From: Streptomyces sp. BA2
Lineage (GTDB): Bacteria > Actinomycetota > Actinomycetes > Streptomycetales > Streptomycetaceae
Assembly: GCF_009769735.1 (NCBI RefSeq)
Contig: NZ_WSRO01000002.1
Span: 3,174,001-3,238,000 of the forward strand
Direction: 5' to 3'
DNA length: 64,000 nucleotides
Shown here: positions 8,981 to 17,789 of the stretch, one piece after another
How positions within the stretch are numbered: position 1 is the stretch's first letter
Layout of the letters: every line of letters begins with the position of its first letter
Translations under genes and position numbers: made by a program
The notes under the pieces: generated by a model
What the model was told of the DNA's origin: nothing
The model's input: the letters and a program-made list of their open reading frames with translations, nothing else
Databases searched by the model: none

Positions 8981-10192
8981 GTGACTTCCTTCGACTCCTC
9001 CCCTCAACTCAGCGCCTGGCGCACACTGCTCGCGCTCGCCGTCGTGTTCGTCATGCTGGCGACCACGGGCTGGACCGCGGTGCGCCACCACAAGGACGCC
9101 GCCTCGCCGCTCGCGGCCTCGCTCTCCGCCTGGGATCGCGGGCACATCGGCGGACGGGTCCTGCCCGACGCCAGCGCCCCGGCCGGCAAGCTCGCTCACT
9201 TCTTCACGTCGCTCAACGCGCAACAGCGCACCCGACTCGCCACCCGCTACCCCCTAGCGGTCGGCAACATGAACGGTGCCCCCGTAGAGCTGCGATATCG
9301 CGCGAACCGCATCGCCCTGGAGCAAGCGCGCAAGACCGAGCGACGGCGCATGCACGACAACCGCCTCTCCCCTCTCGGGCAACAGGAGGCGGAGCGCAGA
9401 ATGAAGCGCTTCGGCGTGATGATGCACCCGGGTCGGCAGGTCCTGTCCTTCGACCCCATGGGGTCGGGGCGTATAGCCGAGGTCTTCGGAGACCTCGACC
9501 GGGCTTCCAGGGTGTCGGTCGTGGTGCCCGGGGTGGACACGAACCTGCTGACGTTCGAGCGGACGAACCGCAAGTACTCGGCACCCGTCGGCATGGCCAA
9601 GGCGCTGTACGGCGCGGAGCACTCGGCGAGCCCACGCGCGCGTACCGCCGTGATCGCCTGGGCCGACTACACCGCGCCTGTCGGCCTCGGTGTGGACGCG
9701 GCCACGTCCATGCGCGCGGATGAGGGCGCGGTCCGGCTCAACTCTCTGGTCCGCAGTCTGCCGGGTCACTCGCCGGTCGCGCTGTACTGCCACAGCTACG
9801 GCTCGGTGGTGTGTGGGGTCGCCGCGCGGCAGCTGCCCTCCCGCGTCTCCGACATCGCGGTCGCGGGCAGCCCCGGCATGCGCGCGGACACGGTGGCACA
9901 GCTGGGCACAGGTGCCCGGATCTGGGCCACAAGGGACGGCGACGACTGGATCCAGGATGTGCCAAACATGGAGGTCGGCGGGCTCGGCCACGGTGCCGAT
10001 CCCGTCTCCCGGGACTTCGGCGCGCGCGTGCTGTCCGCACGGGGCGCGATCGGCCACACCGGCTACTTCGAGCCGGGCACGGAGAGCCTCAGGAACTTCG
10101 CCGACATCGGCATTGGTTCGTACCGCTCGGTGCGGTGCGCGAGCGGGGATGACGCGTGCCGGAAGGAATTTTCCGGCACGGCAGTGGCCTGA
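8981..10192 (+). CDS. DUF1023 alpha/beta hydrolase, membrane-anchored (first copy)
   Basis: A 403-residue extracytoplasmic hydrolase-like protein. The GTG at 8981 lies eight bases after TAGGGT, a -10 box, giving a leaderless start. An N-terminal signal anchor (about residues 13-31, LLALAVVFVMLATTGWTAV) is followed by a linker and the DUF1023 domain. The nucleophile elbow is YCHSYGSVVCG, with Ser about residue 272. It is followed by GSPGMRADT, typical for the family. Substrates are unknown; the fold suggests an ester or peptide-like hydrolase acting at the cell surface. It resembles the protein at 13484 along most of its length (shared VVPG, GMA, VGLG, CHSYGSVVCG and HTGYF blocks), so the two are paralogues. 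Confidence 0.88.
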   Translation: MTSFDSSPQLSAWRTLLALAVVFVMLATTGWTAVRHHKDAASPLAASLSAWDRGHIGGRVLPDASAPAGKLAHFFTSLNAQQRTRLATRYPLAVGNMNGAPVELRYRANRIALEQARKTERRRMHDNRLSPLGQQEAERRMKRFGVMMHPGRQVLSFDPMGSGRIAEVFGDLDRASRVSVVVPGVDTNLLTFERTNRKYSAPVGMAKALYGAEHSASPRARTAVIAWADYTAPVGLGVDAATSMRADEGAVRLNSLVRSLPGHSPVALYCHSYGSVVCGVAARQLPSRVSDIAVAGSPGMRADTVAQLGTGARIWATRDGDDWIQDVPNMEVGGLGHGADPVSRDFGARVLSARGAIGHTGYFEPGTESLRNFADIGIGSYRSVRCASGDDACRKEFSGTAVA

Positions 10193-10267
10193 CGCGCGTA
10201 GAAATCGACAAAACAGCGGCACGCCGCAGGAGGGACGGAGGCGCGCGTGCCGCCTACGATGAGCCGC

Positions 10268-11140
10268 ATGGGTGACGTACTGGCCGGATTTCATGCCGCC
10301 TGGGAGTTCGAGTCCGACTCCGTGCTCATCCGCTTCGAACGGGGGATCCGCACGCCGAAGCTCCTTCAGGCGCTCGGCGAACGCCGCATCCCCCACGAGG
10401 CGATCGCGGCGGTGACACTTACTCCCGGCAAGCGCGGGACGGTCGTCCTGCACGCCGTGCCGAGACCGGGCGCCGATCCGCTGATGGAGGCGGCCGCGGG
10501 ACAGCTCAAGGACGGCTGTGACCCGTATCGACTCGTGCTGCCCGCCGAGCGGGAGACGCTCGCCGAGTACTACGCGGACGAGCTGCGGGCCCAGCTCACA
10601 GAGGGCGACTGCGGACCTCCGGACCGCTATCTGGTGGCCCCGCCGGAGACTCCGTTGCAGTTCAAGGCGTATGACGGCAAGGCGTCCTTCGACGGCAAAT
10701 CAGTGGCCTTCCGGTGGTTCTGGACGGGCGCTTCGTCCGCGAAGTGGAAAGCCGGCGACCAGAGCTTCCTGGTCACGGACCTGAGCGGCGTCGAGTGGCG
10801 CTCGCCGGAGGTCTTCGAGGGCCATCTGCGGCTCCTGCGCCGTGAGACTCCGCTCGCCCAGCCCGCGCAGGCGGACCAGGATCCGGCGGCTGTCGTCTTC
10901 GGTCTCGGGTACGGGCCAGTGCACGAGTCGCTGCCGTTCGCGGCGTCGGTGCTCGCCGCCGTGCGGGCGTCGGGCCCGGCCCTGACGCCCGGCACGGTCC
11001 CCGGCGACGCCCCGGTGGCCCGTCGCGACCCGGCCGACATCGCGGAGCGCATCCGGCACCTCGGCGAGCTGCACCAGGCCGGTCTGCTCACGGACGAGGA
11101 ATTCACGACGAAGAAGGCCGAGCTGCTGGCGGAGCTGTGA
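10268..11140 (+). CDS. DUF4429 protein with C-terminal SHOCT domain
   Basis: A 290-residue soluble protein of unknown function. The ATG at 10268 is seven bases after TACGAT (10255-10260), a leaderless promoter arrangement. The body matches DUF4429: two PH-like beta-rich halves, with FESDSVLIRFERG near the start and a second FDGKSVAFRWFWTG half. The last 32 residues (IRHLGELHQAGLLTDEEF then KKAELLAEL) are a SHOCT motif, a short domain found at the ends of many actinobacterial proteins and thought to mediate oligomerisation or membrane attachment. No enzyme motif is visible. It lies between the first hydrolase and the two-component system on the same strand. Confidence 0.85.
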   Translation: MGDVLAGFHAAWEFESDSVLIRFERGIRTPKLLQALGERRIPHEAIAAVTLTPGKRGTVVLHAVPRPGADPLMEAAAGQLKDGCDPYRLVLPAERETLAEYYADELRAQLTEGDCGPPDRYLVAPPETPLQFKAYDGKASFDGKSVAFRWFWTGASSAKWKAGDQSFLVTDLSGVEWRSPEVFEGHLRLLRRETPLAQPAQADQDPAAVVFGLGYGPVHESLPFAASVLAAVRASGPALTPGTVPGDAPVARRDPADIAERIRHLGELHQAGLLTDEEFTTKKAELLAEL

Positions 11141-11191
11141 CCCGACCCGGCGGGGGCCTGCGTCACTGGCCCCGAGTCCCCGGCTCCGGGT

Positions 11192-11259
11192 CATACCTGA
11201 GTATCGAGGGAAGCCCGGTTCGTACCCAGGTATGAGGGGCGGGTCAGCTCCGCGGTACG
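11192..11259. promoter_or_regulatory. ATACC-type motif repeats upstream of the histidine kinase
   Basis: Sites resembling one 14-bp palindrome are CATACCTGAGTATC (11192-11205), CGTACCCAGGTATG (11221-11234) and a right half CCGCGGTACG (11250-11259). The outermost blocks form a perfect inverted pair TCATACCTG/CAGGTATGA. The same motif recurs at 13345. It is a candidate binding site for the encoded response regulator, giving autoregulation. Confidence 0.55.
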
Positions 11260-11298
11260 ACGCCGCAGGGCGTGCTTCATGCCTACGCTGATCAGGCC

Positions 11299-12663
11299 AT
11301 GAGCAGCGCATCGACACCACCGGACCAGGATCCCCGCCCCCCGGCCTCCGAGCCGGACGGGCGCGGGGTCACCCTTCAGCGTGCGACGGCGGGCGTCCGC
11401 GACGGGCTCGGCAGAGCAGGGGCCTTCCTCTCCACACCCGCGGGGCGGGCCGAGCCGCTCCTCGCCCGGGCGCCCAAGCGCTGGATGCGGCTGATTCCCT
11501 TGATCATCGCGCTGGGGTTCGTCGCGGTACTCATCCCGGTCACCACCCAGGTGCTGGCGAACGACTATGGGGTGAACGGCGGTCTGGCGGGCGCACTGGG
11601 CGTCGCGCAGGCCGCGCCGCTGCTGCTGGCCATCAGCCGCCCGCTGGCCGCCTGGTGCATCGTCATCGTCGCGGATGTCATCGGGGCGATCGTGACGCTG
11701 TCCATGGGCAACGACCGCCCCGCCCCCTGGACAGCCATGATCATCGTGGGTTACGTGGTCGTGTGCCTCCTGCTGTCCCTGCGTGAGAGCCGTCGCACCC
11801 TCCTGGGGATCTGGCTGGTCACCGTCGTCGTGAGCCTCGTCCTCGGTGCGTTCCGCGACGCCGGCAGCCAGGACACCAGCGTGCTGCTGATCGTGCTGAG
11901 CGGCGTCGCGCTGCTGATGGGCGCGCTGCTGCGCGAGCGTGGCGACGCGCAGCGCAGACTCATCGAGCAGGAGACCATCAGCGAGGCCGAGCGCGCCCAG
12001 CGAACCCTCCTCGAGGAACGGGCCCGCATAGCGCGGGAGTTGCACGATGTCGTCGCTCACCACATGTCGGTGATCACGGTGCAGGCCGACTCCGCGCCCT
12101 ACCGCCTCGACGGCCTTCCGGACGCGGCGCGCGAGGAGTTCGGGAGCATCGCGGCCAGCGCCCGTGAATCCCTCACCGAGATGCGGCGGCTGCTCGCGGT
12201 GCTGCGCAGCGAGGACGCACCGGGCGAGAGGGCTCCGCAGCCGGGGCTCAGCAGACTGCCGCATCTGGTGGAGGCGACGGTGCGCGCGGGCGTACCGATC
12301 GATCTGTCACGTCCTGAACTGTCGGTGCTCACACAGCTGGCCGACGTCACACCGGCCGTCGACCTGTCCGCGTACCGCATCGTCCAGGAAGCCCTGTCGA
12401 ACGTGATGCGGCACGCTCCGGGAGCGCGCACCACCATCACCGTCACCCTGGACGAGGAGCATCTGCTGATCCTCGTGGTCAACGGCCCGCCCACGGAAAC
12501 ACCCGACTCGTTGGAGCACAGCGGCACAGGTCACGGTCTCGTCGGCATGCGCGAACGCGTACGGTTGGTCGGCGGCACGGTCGATACCGGGCCGCTGCCC
12601 GACGGCGGCTTCCGTGTGGCGGCCCAACTCCCCCTCCTCAAAAAGGACTCCGGCACCGCATGA
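11299..12663 (+). CDS. Sensor histidine kinase, DesK/NarL-type (HisKA_3)
   Basis: A 454-residue membrane kinase. After a 60-residue polar N-terminus come about five hydrophobic helices (from RLIPLIIALGFVAVLI to VLLIVLSGVALLMGALL), then a dimerisation helix. The phospho-acceptor is His249 in ARELHDVVAHHMSVI, the HisKA_3 signature. The ATPase part has EALSNVMRHAPGA (N box) and GTGHGLVGMRERV (G box). The ATG at 11299 is preceded by TACGCT nine bases upstream. Its stop overlaps the regulator start (ATGA), so the two are translationally coupled. The signal is unknown; membrane-embedded sensing with almost no extracellular loop suggests envelope or lipid state, which is inference. Confidence 0.93.
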   Translation: MSSASTPPDQDPRPPASEPDGRGVTLQRATAGVRDGLGRAGAFLSTPAGRAEPLLARAPKRWMRLIPLIIALGFVAVLIPVTTQVLANDYGVNGGLAGALGVAQAAPLLLAISRPLAAWCIVIVADVIGAIVTLSMGNDRPAPWTAMIIVGYVVVCLLLSLRESRRTLLGIWLVTVVVSLVLGAFRDAGSQDTSVLLIVLSGVALLMGALLRERGDAQRRLIEQETISEAERAQRTLLEERARIARELHDVVAHHMSVITVQADSAPYRLDGLPDAAREEFGSIAASARESLTEMRRLLAVLRSEDAPGERAPQPGLSRLPHLVEATVRAGVPIDLSRPELSVLTQLADVTPAVDLSAYRIVQEALSNVMRHAPGARTTITVTLDEEHLLILVVNGPPTETPDSLEHSGTGHGLVGMRERVRLVGGTVDTGPLPDGGFRVAAQLPLLKKDSGTA

Positions 12664-13331
12664 CCATCCGCGTGATCATCGTCGATGACCAGAACATGGT
12701 GCGGGCCGGCTTCGCCGCACTCCTTGCGGCCCAGAGCGACATCGACGTCGTGGGCGAGGCACGGAACGGCAAGGAGGGCGTCGACGTCAGCCGCAACACC
12801 CATCCCGATGTCGTCCTGATGGATGTCCGGATGCCCGAGATGGACGGACTCGCCGCGGCCCGCGCCCTGTTGGACCCGCCGCCCGGGGTGGTGCACGTGC
12901 CGAAGGTGCTGATGCTCACCACCTTCGACGTGGACGACTATGTGTACGAGGCGCTGCGTGCCGGAGCCTCGGGCTTTCTCCTCAAGGACGCCCCGCCCGC
13001 CGATCTGATCTCCGCGGTACGCGTGGTGGCGGCGGGCGAGGCGCTGCTCGCTCCCTCGGTGACGCGACGTCTGATCACGGACTTCGCCAAGCAGCGGCCC
13101 CGCAATGACCAGTCCCTGCGGCTGAACGGCCTGACGCCGCGTGAGACCGAGGTACTGGTGCTGATCGCGCGCGGCCTGTCCAATCAGGAGATCGCCGAGC
13201 GTTTGGTCCTCGCCGAGCAGACCGTGAAGACCCATATCGGCAAGGTGCTGTCCAAGCTGGACCTGCGGGACCGGGCGCAGGCTGTGATCTTCGCCTATGA
13301 GTCGGGGCTGATCACGCCCGGGGAGCAGTAG
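12660..13331 (+). CDS. LuxR/NarL-family response regulator
   Basis: A 223-residue DNA-binding partner of the kinase. The receiver domain has the acidic pair DD (residues 9-10), phospho-acceptor Asp55 in VVLMDVRMPEMDG, the conserved Thr in MLTTFD, and Lys in FLLKDAPP. The C-terminal GerE/LuxR HTH is clear: LTPRETEVLVLIARGLSNQE and VKTHIGKVLSKLDLRDR. The start overlaps the kinase stop by four bases. The palindromes before the kinase and just after this gene are the likely targets, so both its own operon and the hydrolase/acyltransferase pair may respond to it. Confidence 0.95.
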   Translation: MTIRVIIVDDQNMVRAGFAALLAAQSDIDVVGEARNGKEGVDVSRNTHPDVVLMDVRMPEMDGLAAARALLDPPPGVVHVPKVLMLTTFDVDDYVYEALRAGASGFLLKDAPPADLISAVRVVAAGEALLAPSVTRRLITDFAKQRPRNDQSLRLNGLTPRETEVLVLIARGLSNQEIAERLVLAEQTVKTHIGKVLSKLDLRDRAQAVIFAYESGLITPGEQ

Positions 13332-13344
13332 AACTCTCTCCCCC

Positions 13345-13379
13345 CATACCGCGGTATGAGCTCCACATACCCCGATACG
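13345..13379. promoter_or_regulatory. Paired palindromes before the second hydrolase/acyltransferase operon
   Basis: A perfect palindrome CATACCGCGGTATG (13345-13358) is followed by CATACCCCGATACG (13366-13379). The two starts are exactly 21 bp apart, two helical turns, as expected for two dimers on one face of the helix. The motif matches that before the kinase at 11192-11259. Confidence 0.65.
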
Positions 13380-13483
13380 ACCTGCGAGTTGGCTCCCCAG
13401 TGTGAGGTGCCGCGGGGCACCGTCTCCCTACTTTTCCCCTCGTCACGCCAGAGCGTGCCACGAGATGGGGAGGGAGACGGGCC

Positions 13484-14701
13484 ATGCGCCTTCGTTCTTG
13501 GAAAGCCCGCGGGAGCTGGAAGGCCCGCAGCAAGCGGACGCTGATCGCCGCGGCGCTCACGACGACGATCGTGACCGGCACGACCGGCTGGGCGGTCGGA
13601 AATGAGCAGCAGCCGCTCACGGGCCCACCGCCGGGCACACAGGCCTGGCGCGCGGACCATACGTGGGGGGTTCCGCTGCCTGATCCGGCAGCCACCGCCC
13701 CCGCCCGAGTCGCCGCGTTCTTCGACTCGTTGAGCGAGGCCCAGCAGCACAGGCTGGCCGCACGGCACCCCTCGGTCGTCGGCAATCTGGACGGCGCCCC
13801 GACCGCCCTGCGCTTCAAGGCCAACTCCCTCTCCCTGAAAGCCGAGCGTGCCCGCGAGCAGAAGCGCGAGAGCGACCCCGGTCTCACCCTCCAGGACCAC
13901 GAGCGAGCCCGATCCCTCATCACGCGTTACGAAGAGCTCCTGAGCCCCGGTCGGCAGATACTCGCGTTCGACCCACGCGGCAGAGGCCAAGTAGCCGAGG
14001 TCTATGGAGACTTGGCGAGCGCCCGACACGTATCCGTTGTCGTCCCGGGCTCCGACATGGACCTGAGCACCTTCGACCGCTCGAAGGACCAGTACGGCAC
14101 ACCGGCCGGGATGGCACGCTCCCTGCACGCCACGGCGGGCGACGACACGGCCGTGGTGGCCTGGGCCGGGTACACCACCCCGGTCGGCCTCGGCCCCGAC
14201 GCCGCCACGGGACGGCTCGCGGAGGCCGGCGCGCCACGGCTGGCCCAGTTCGTACAGGGCCTGACGGCGTCCGGCGCCCCACGCCCCGCCGTGTTCTGCC
14301 ACAGCTACGGCTCGGTGGTGTGCGGTCTGGCGGCCCCACAACTGCCGGCGTCCGACCTGGTGGTGCTCGGTTCACCCGGCATGCGTGCGGACAGCGTGAC
14401 CGATCTGCACACCTCCGCCCGCGTGTGGGCGGCCAAGGACGACAGCGACTGGATCGGTGACGTGCCGAACGTCGAGCTGTTCGGCCTCGGCCATGGCGAG
14501 GACCCGGCCGATCCGGGATTCGGCGCCCGACGCGTTCCCGCAGAGCGAGCCGAGGGCCACACCGGCTACTTCGCCCCGGGGACGGATTCCCTCCAGGCCT
14601 TCGCCGCCATCGCGGAGACCACTGCCCCCAGCATCCCGGACGACGGCACCGCCGGAAGCGCGCCCGCCGCCGACGCCCGCCCCATCGGAGAGCGGCCATG
14701 A
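13484..14701 (+). CDS. DUF1023 alpha/beta hydrolase, secreted (second copy)
   Basis: A 405-residue exported hydrolase-like protein, paralogous to the one at 8981. The ATG at 13484 is preceded by GGGAGGGAGA. The strongly basic N-terminus (RLRSWKARGSWKARSKR) and hydrophobic stretch to about residue 38 form a signal peptide or anchor. The nucleophile elbow is FCHSYGSVVCG, with Ser about residue 274. GSPGMRADS and EGHTGYFAPG blocks follow. The stop overlaps the acyltransferase start (ATGA), so hydrolase and acyltransferase are made together. The substrate is unknown; a hydrolase removing what the partner adds, or trimming the acylated product outside the cell, are both possible. Confidence 0.88.
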   Translation: MRLRSWKARGSWKARSKRTLIAAALTTTIVTGTTGWAVGNEQQPLTGPPPGTQAWRADHTWGVPLPDPAATAPARVAAFFDSLSEAQQHRLAARHPSVVGNLDGAPTALRFKANSLSLKAERAREQKRESDPGLTLQDHERARSLITRYEELLSPGRQILAFDPRGRGQVAEVYGDLASARHVSVVVPGSDMDLSTFDRSKDQYGTPAGMARSLHATAGDDTAVVAWAGYTTPVGLGPDAATGRLAEAGAPRLAQFVQGLTASGAPRPAVFCHSYGSVVCGLAAPQLPASDLVVLGSPGMRADSVTDLHTSARVWAAKDDSDWIGDVPNVELFGLGHGEDPADPGFGARRVPAERAEGHTGYFAPGTDSLQAFAAIAETTAPSIPDDGTAGSAPAADARPIGERP

Positions 14702-15927
14702 GCCTCACGCCACTGACCACCCTGCGCAGGTCCGCGTCGGCGATCGACGCCAAGACACCCGCACATCGCGACCGGGCCATAGACGGGCTGCGTGCGCTCG
14801 CCCTGCTCGCCGTGCCGACCGGGCACTGGCTGCTCGGCGGATTCACGCTCGACGCGGGCGGGGCACTGCACAATGCCAGCCCCCTGGCGTCGTTCGGATT
14901 CTTCGCGCCGCTCAGCTGGGTGCTGCAGATGCTGGGCATCTTCTTCCTGGTGGGCGGCTATGCCTCCGTCCTGTCGTATCGCCGGGCGGCGGCGCGTGGC
15001 GAGTCGACGAGGCGCTGGCTTCGCGGGCGAGTGGCACGGCTCGGACGTCCGGTCCTCGGGGTGACGGCTGTCTGGGCCGCACTGATCCCGGTGCTGTACG
15101 CGATGGGGGTGCCGGGCACGACTCTGCGCACGGGGTCCACGCTGGTGATACAGCCACTGTGGTTCGTCGGGATCTATGCGGTGATCACCGCGCTCACCCC
15201 ATGGTGCATAAAGGCGGCCGAGCGGCTCGGCGCCTGGGCCGCGGCGCCTCTGCTCGGATCGGTCGCCGTCGTCGACTTCCTGCGCTACGGCCCGTCCGGG
15301 GAGGCCATGCCGTCCTGGCTGAGCCTGCTGAATCTGCTGCCCGGCTGGATGTTCGCCTATCAACTGGGCGTCAGCTGGGGCGAGAAGAAGCTGGGCAGGC
15401 GCGGAGGGTGGCTGCTGCTCGTCGGAGGGACAGCCCTCTTCGCGGCACTGCTGTTCGTCCTCCACTATCCGACGTCGATGGTCGGCGTCCCGGGTGAGGC
15501 CCGGACGAACTCCCATCCCCCGTCGCTGCTGGTCCTGGCGCTGGCCGCCGCGCAGAGCGGGGCGGCGATCCTGCTGCGGGAACGCATCGGCAAGTTGCTG
15601 CGCAGGCCCGCCCTGTGGGCACCGGTGGTCGTGATCAACCTGTCGGCGATGACGATCCTGTGCTGGCACCAGACGGCGATGCTCGCGGCGGCCGTACCCG
15701 GCTCGTTCCTCGGCGCCACGGTGCCAGGGCTGACGGCGGGTCCGGACACCTGGGCCTGGATAGCCGCCCGGATCGCCTGGCTTCCGGTCTTCGGAGCGCT
15801 CCTGCTGCTGATAGGCCGCTACACCCGAGGCTTCGAGGCCCCATGGAAGCGAGCCACGCATGCACGAAGGGCACTCGCCGGGCTCTTGGCGGCCGGGTTC
15901 GCGGTCTTCGCACTGGGGCTGGCGTGA
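14698..15927 (+). CDS. Membrane acyltransferase, acyltransferase-3 family
   Basis: A 409-residue integral membrane protein with about ten hydrophobic helices. The N-terminal RDRAIDGLRALALLAVPTGH motif places an arginine and a histidine as in acyltransferase-3 (OafA/NodX-like) enzymes, which transfer acyl groups across or at the membrane onto sugars, antibiotics or peptidoglycan. The region AAPLLGSVAVVDFLRYG to LLPGWMFAYQLGVSWGEKKL is typical. The protein is coupled by an ATGA overlap to the upstream secreted hydrolase. The acyl acceptor cannot be read from sequence. A possible target is an envelope polymer, controlled by the two-component system upstream, which is inference. Confidence 0.88.
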   Translation: MSLTPLTTLRRSASAIDAKTPAHRDRAIDGLRALALLAVPTGHWLLGGFTLDAGGALHNASPLASFGFFAPLSWVLQMLGIFFLVGGYASVLSYRRAAARGESTRRWLRGRVARLGRPVLGVTAVWAALIPVLYAMGVPGTTLRTGSTLVIQPLWFVGIYAVITALTPWCIKAAERLGAWAAAPLLGSVAVVDFLRYGPSGEAMPSWLSLLNLLPGWMFAYQLGVSWGEKKLGRRGGWLLLVGGTALFAALLFVLHYPTSMVGVPGEARTNSHPPSLLVLALAAAQSGAAILLRERIGKLLRRPALWAPVVVINLSAMTILCWHQTAMLAAAVPGSFLGATVPGLTAGPDTWAWIAARIAWLPVFGALLLLIGRYTRGFEAPWKRATHARRALAGLLAAGFAVFALGLA

Positions 15928-16076
15928 AGGAATGGGCGGCGGGGTCCCTGCGGGGAAAGGAGCTCCCGGGTGGATCGGCAGGTGTCCCCTCGGGGCGGGG
16001 CATGCGGCGCAAGGTGCGGCGCAGGGTGGGCTGTTGGGGTGTGGTCCGCCGCGCCTGCGGAGCAGCTGGTTGCGTG

Positions 16077-17204
16077 TTATTCGCGGCCCGCCGATGTGAA
16101 CGTCATGTCGGCGTAGCGGTCGCCTGCTACCTGGGCGGCGATGGGGTTCAGCAGGGCGAGTTCGGAGGGGGTGAGATTCAGGTGGGTAGCCGCGGTGTTC
16201 TCCTCGACGCGGGTGCGCTTGCGGGTGCCGGGGATGGGGACGACGGCCAGGCCGTGGGCCTGGGCCTGCTGTTGGACCCAGGCGAGGGCGACCTGGCCGA
16301 GGCTCGCGCAGTGGGCTTCGGCGACGGTGCGGACGGGCTCGAGGAGGGCCGCGTTGGTGGCGGCGTTGTCGCCCGTGAAGCGGGGCTGCTGGCGGCGGAA
16401 GTCGTCCTCGCCGAGTTCCTTGTCGGCGCTGACGAACGAGCCGGTGAGGAAGCCGCGGCCGAGCGGGGAGTACGGGACGAGGGCGACGCCTAGTTCGGCG
16501 GCGACGGGGACGACGCCCTGCTCGATGTCACGGCTGAAGAGCGACCACTCCGACTGGACGGCGGCGATGGGGTGGACGGCGTGGGCGGCGCGGAGTTCGG
16601 GTCCTGTGACCTCGCTGAGGCCGAGGTGCTTGACCTTGCCGGCGGCGACCAACTCGGCCATCACGCCGATCGTTTCCTCGATCGGCACCTGGGGGTTGCG
16701 GCGGTGCATGTAGTAGAGATCGATGACGTCCACGCCGAGGCGTTGGAGGCTGGCGTCGATGCAGGCGCGAATGTAGGCGGGATCGTTGTTGATGATCCGC
16801 TTGGTCGGGTCGTCCGGGTCGATGGCCAGGGCGAACTTGGTGGCGAGGACGACCTCGTCGCGGTGTGCCTTGAGGAAGGGGGAGAGGAACTTCTCGTTCT
16901 CACCGGCGGCGTAGGCGTCGGCGGTGTCGTAGAGGGTGACGCCCAGTTCGAGGGCGCGCTCCAGGGTCGCCCGGGCCTCGTCGGCGTCGGTGGGGCCGTA
17001 GGCGAAGCTCATGCCCATGCAGCCGAGTCCCTGGACGCCGACTTCGGGGCCGCCTGTGCCGAGCTGCACCTTCGCGATCCGGGCGGGGGTCTTCCCGGGG
17101 GTCCCCGTCGCCGCAGCCGTCTCCGGGGTCGCAGCCGTCTCGGGGGTCGTAGGCGTCTCGGGGGTCGTAGGCGTCTCGGGGGTCTTGGGTGTCTCTGCGG
17201 TCAT
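16077..17204 (-). CDS. Aldo/keto reductase
   Basis: A 375-residue NADPH-dependent reductase of carbonyl compounds. After a repetitive Thr/Pro/Glu N-terminus (four TPET-type units, residues 5-34, unlike family members and probably disordered) the barrel begins at KVQLGTGGPEVGVQGLGCMG. The tetrad includes Asp in YDTADAYAAGENE, Lys in VVLATKFAL and His in YYMHRRNPQVP, as in the YakC/AKR13 type. The start lies 5 bases after the MerR gene stop on the same strand, so the two form an operon. The MerR partner suggests induction by an electrophile or toxic aldehyde. An alternative internal start after the repeat would give a normal-length protein. Confidence 0.92.
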   Translation of the reverse strand: MTAETPKTPETPTTPETPTTPETAATPETAAATGTPGKTPARIAKVQLGTGGPEVGVQGLGCMGMSFAYGPTDADEARATLERALELGVTLYDTADAYAAGENEKFLSPFLKAHRDEVVLATKFALAIDPDDPTKRIINNDPAYIRACIDASLQRLGVDVIDLYYMHRRNPQVPIEETIGVMAELVAAGKVKHLGLSEVTGPELRAAHAVHPIAAVQSEWSLFSRDIEQGVVPVAAELGVALVPYSPLGRGFLTGSFVSADKELGEDDFRRQQPRFTGDNAATNAALLEPVRTVAEAHCASLGQVALAWVQQQAQAHGLAVVPIPGTRKRTRVEENTAATHLNLTPSELALLNPIAAQVAGDRYADMTFTSAGRE

Positions 17205-17209
17205 CAGTG

Positions 17210-17782
17210 TCAGAGCCTCTCCGGCGCCGGGCGGGCGTCAGCGTAAAAGTTGATCTTGTAGTCGAGTACGGCCAGCGTGTCCTGGAGCTCCGCTATGCGG
17301 GTGCGGACGTCGCGGCGGGTCTGTTCGAGGAGTTCGTGGCGCTCGGTGAAGGTGTGTTCGCCCTCGCGCACCAGCTCGGCGTAGCGGACCATGTCCGCCA
17401 CCGGCATGCCGGTGAGGCGCAGCTTGCCGACGAAGGTGAGCCAGTCCAGATCGCGGTTGCGGTAGCGGCGCTGGCCCGTGTGGGAGCGGTCGATGTGGGG
17501 CATCAGGCCGATTCGCTCGTACCAGCGCAGGGTGTGCGCGGTCAGGCCGATGAAGGCGACGACCTCACTGATCGTGTAGTGGTCCTGTCCGGTCGGGCGG
17601 GGGTGCGCGGGGGGTGCCGAGGCGCAGGCGTCAGGCTTGGTGCCAACGCCGTCGGAGCTGTCGGAGCCGTCGGAGCTCCCGGCGGTACCGGCAGCGCCTG
17701 CCGTACCTGCCGCACCTGGCGTCGCTTCGGTCACGCTCTGCGTGGGGCCCTTTGTGCGGGTCTCGGTCTCCATCACCGTCAT
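17210..17782 (-). CDS. MerR-family transcriptional regulator
   Basis: A 190-residue regulator. The ATG at 17782 is seven bases after TAGCGT, predicting a leaderless mRNA. A 60-residue low-complexity leader (Gly/Ala/Ser/Asp) precedes the HTH: YTISEVVAFIGLTAHTLRWY, ERIGLMPHIDRSHTGQRRY. A coiled-coil dimerisation helix follows, and the protein ends in DYKINFYADARPAPERL. No metal-binding cysteine cluster is seen, so it is of the organic-ligand or reductase-linked type. It is transcribed with the aldo/keto reductase and has a promoter with the 19-bp spacer that MerR activators untwist. Confidence 0.92.
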   Translation of the reverse strand: MTVMETETRTKGPTQSVTEATPGAAGTAGAAGTAGSSDGSDSSDGVGTKPDACASAPPAHPRPTGQDHYTISEVVAFIGLTAHTLRWYERIGLMPHIDRSHTGQRRYRNRDLDWLTFVGKLRLTGMPVADMVRYAELVREGEHTFTERHELLEQTRRDVRTRIAELQDTLAVLDYKINFYADARPAPERL

Positions 17783-17789
17783 GACCACC

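Noticed and set aside
15928..16076. Small gene between the acyltransferase and aldo/keto reductase
   Set aside because: The frames here are GC-rich continuations without ribosome sites or conserved sequence.
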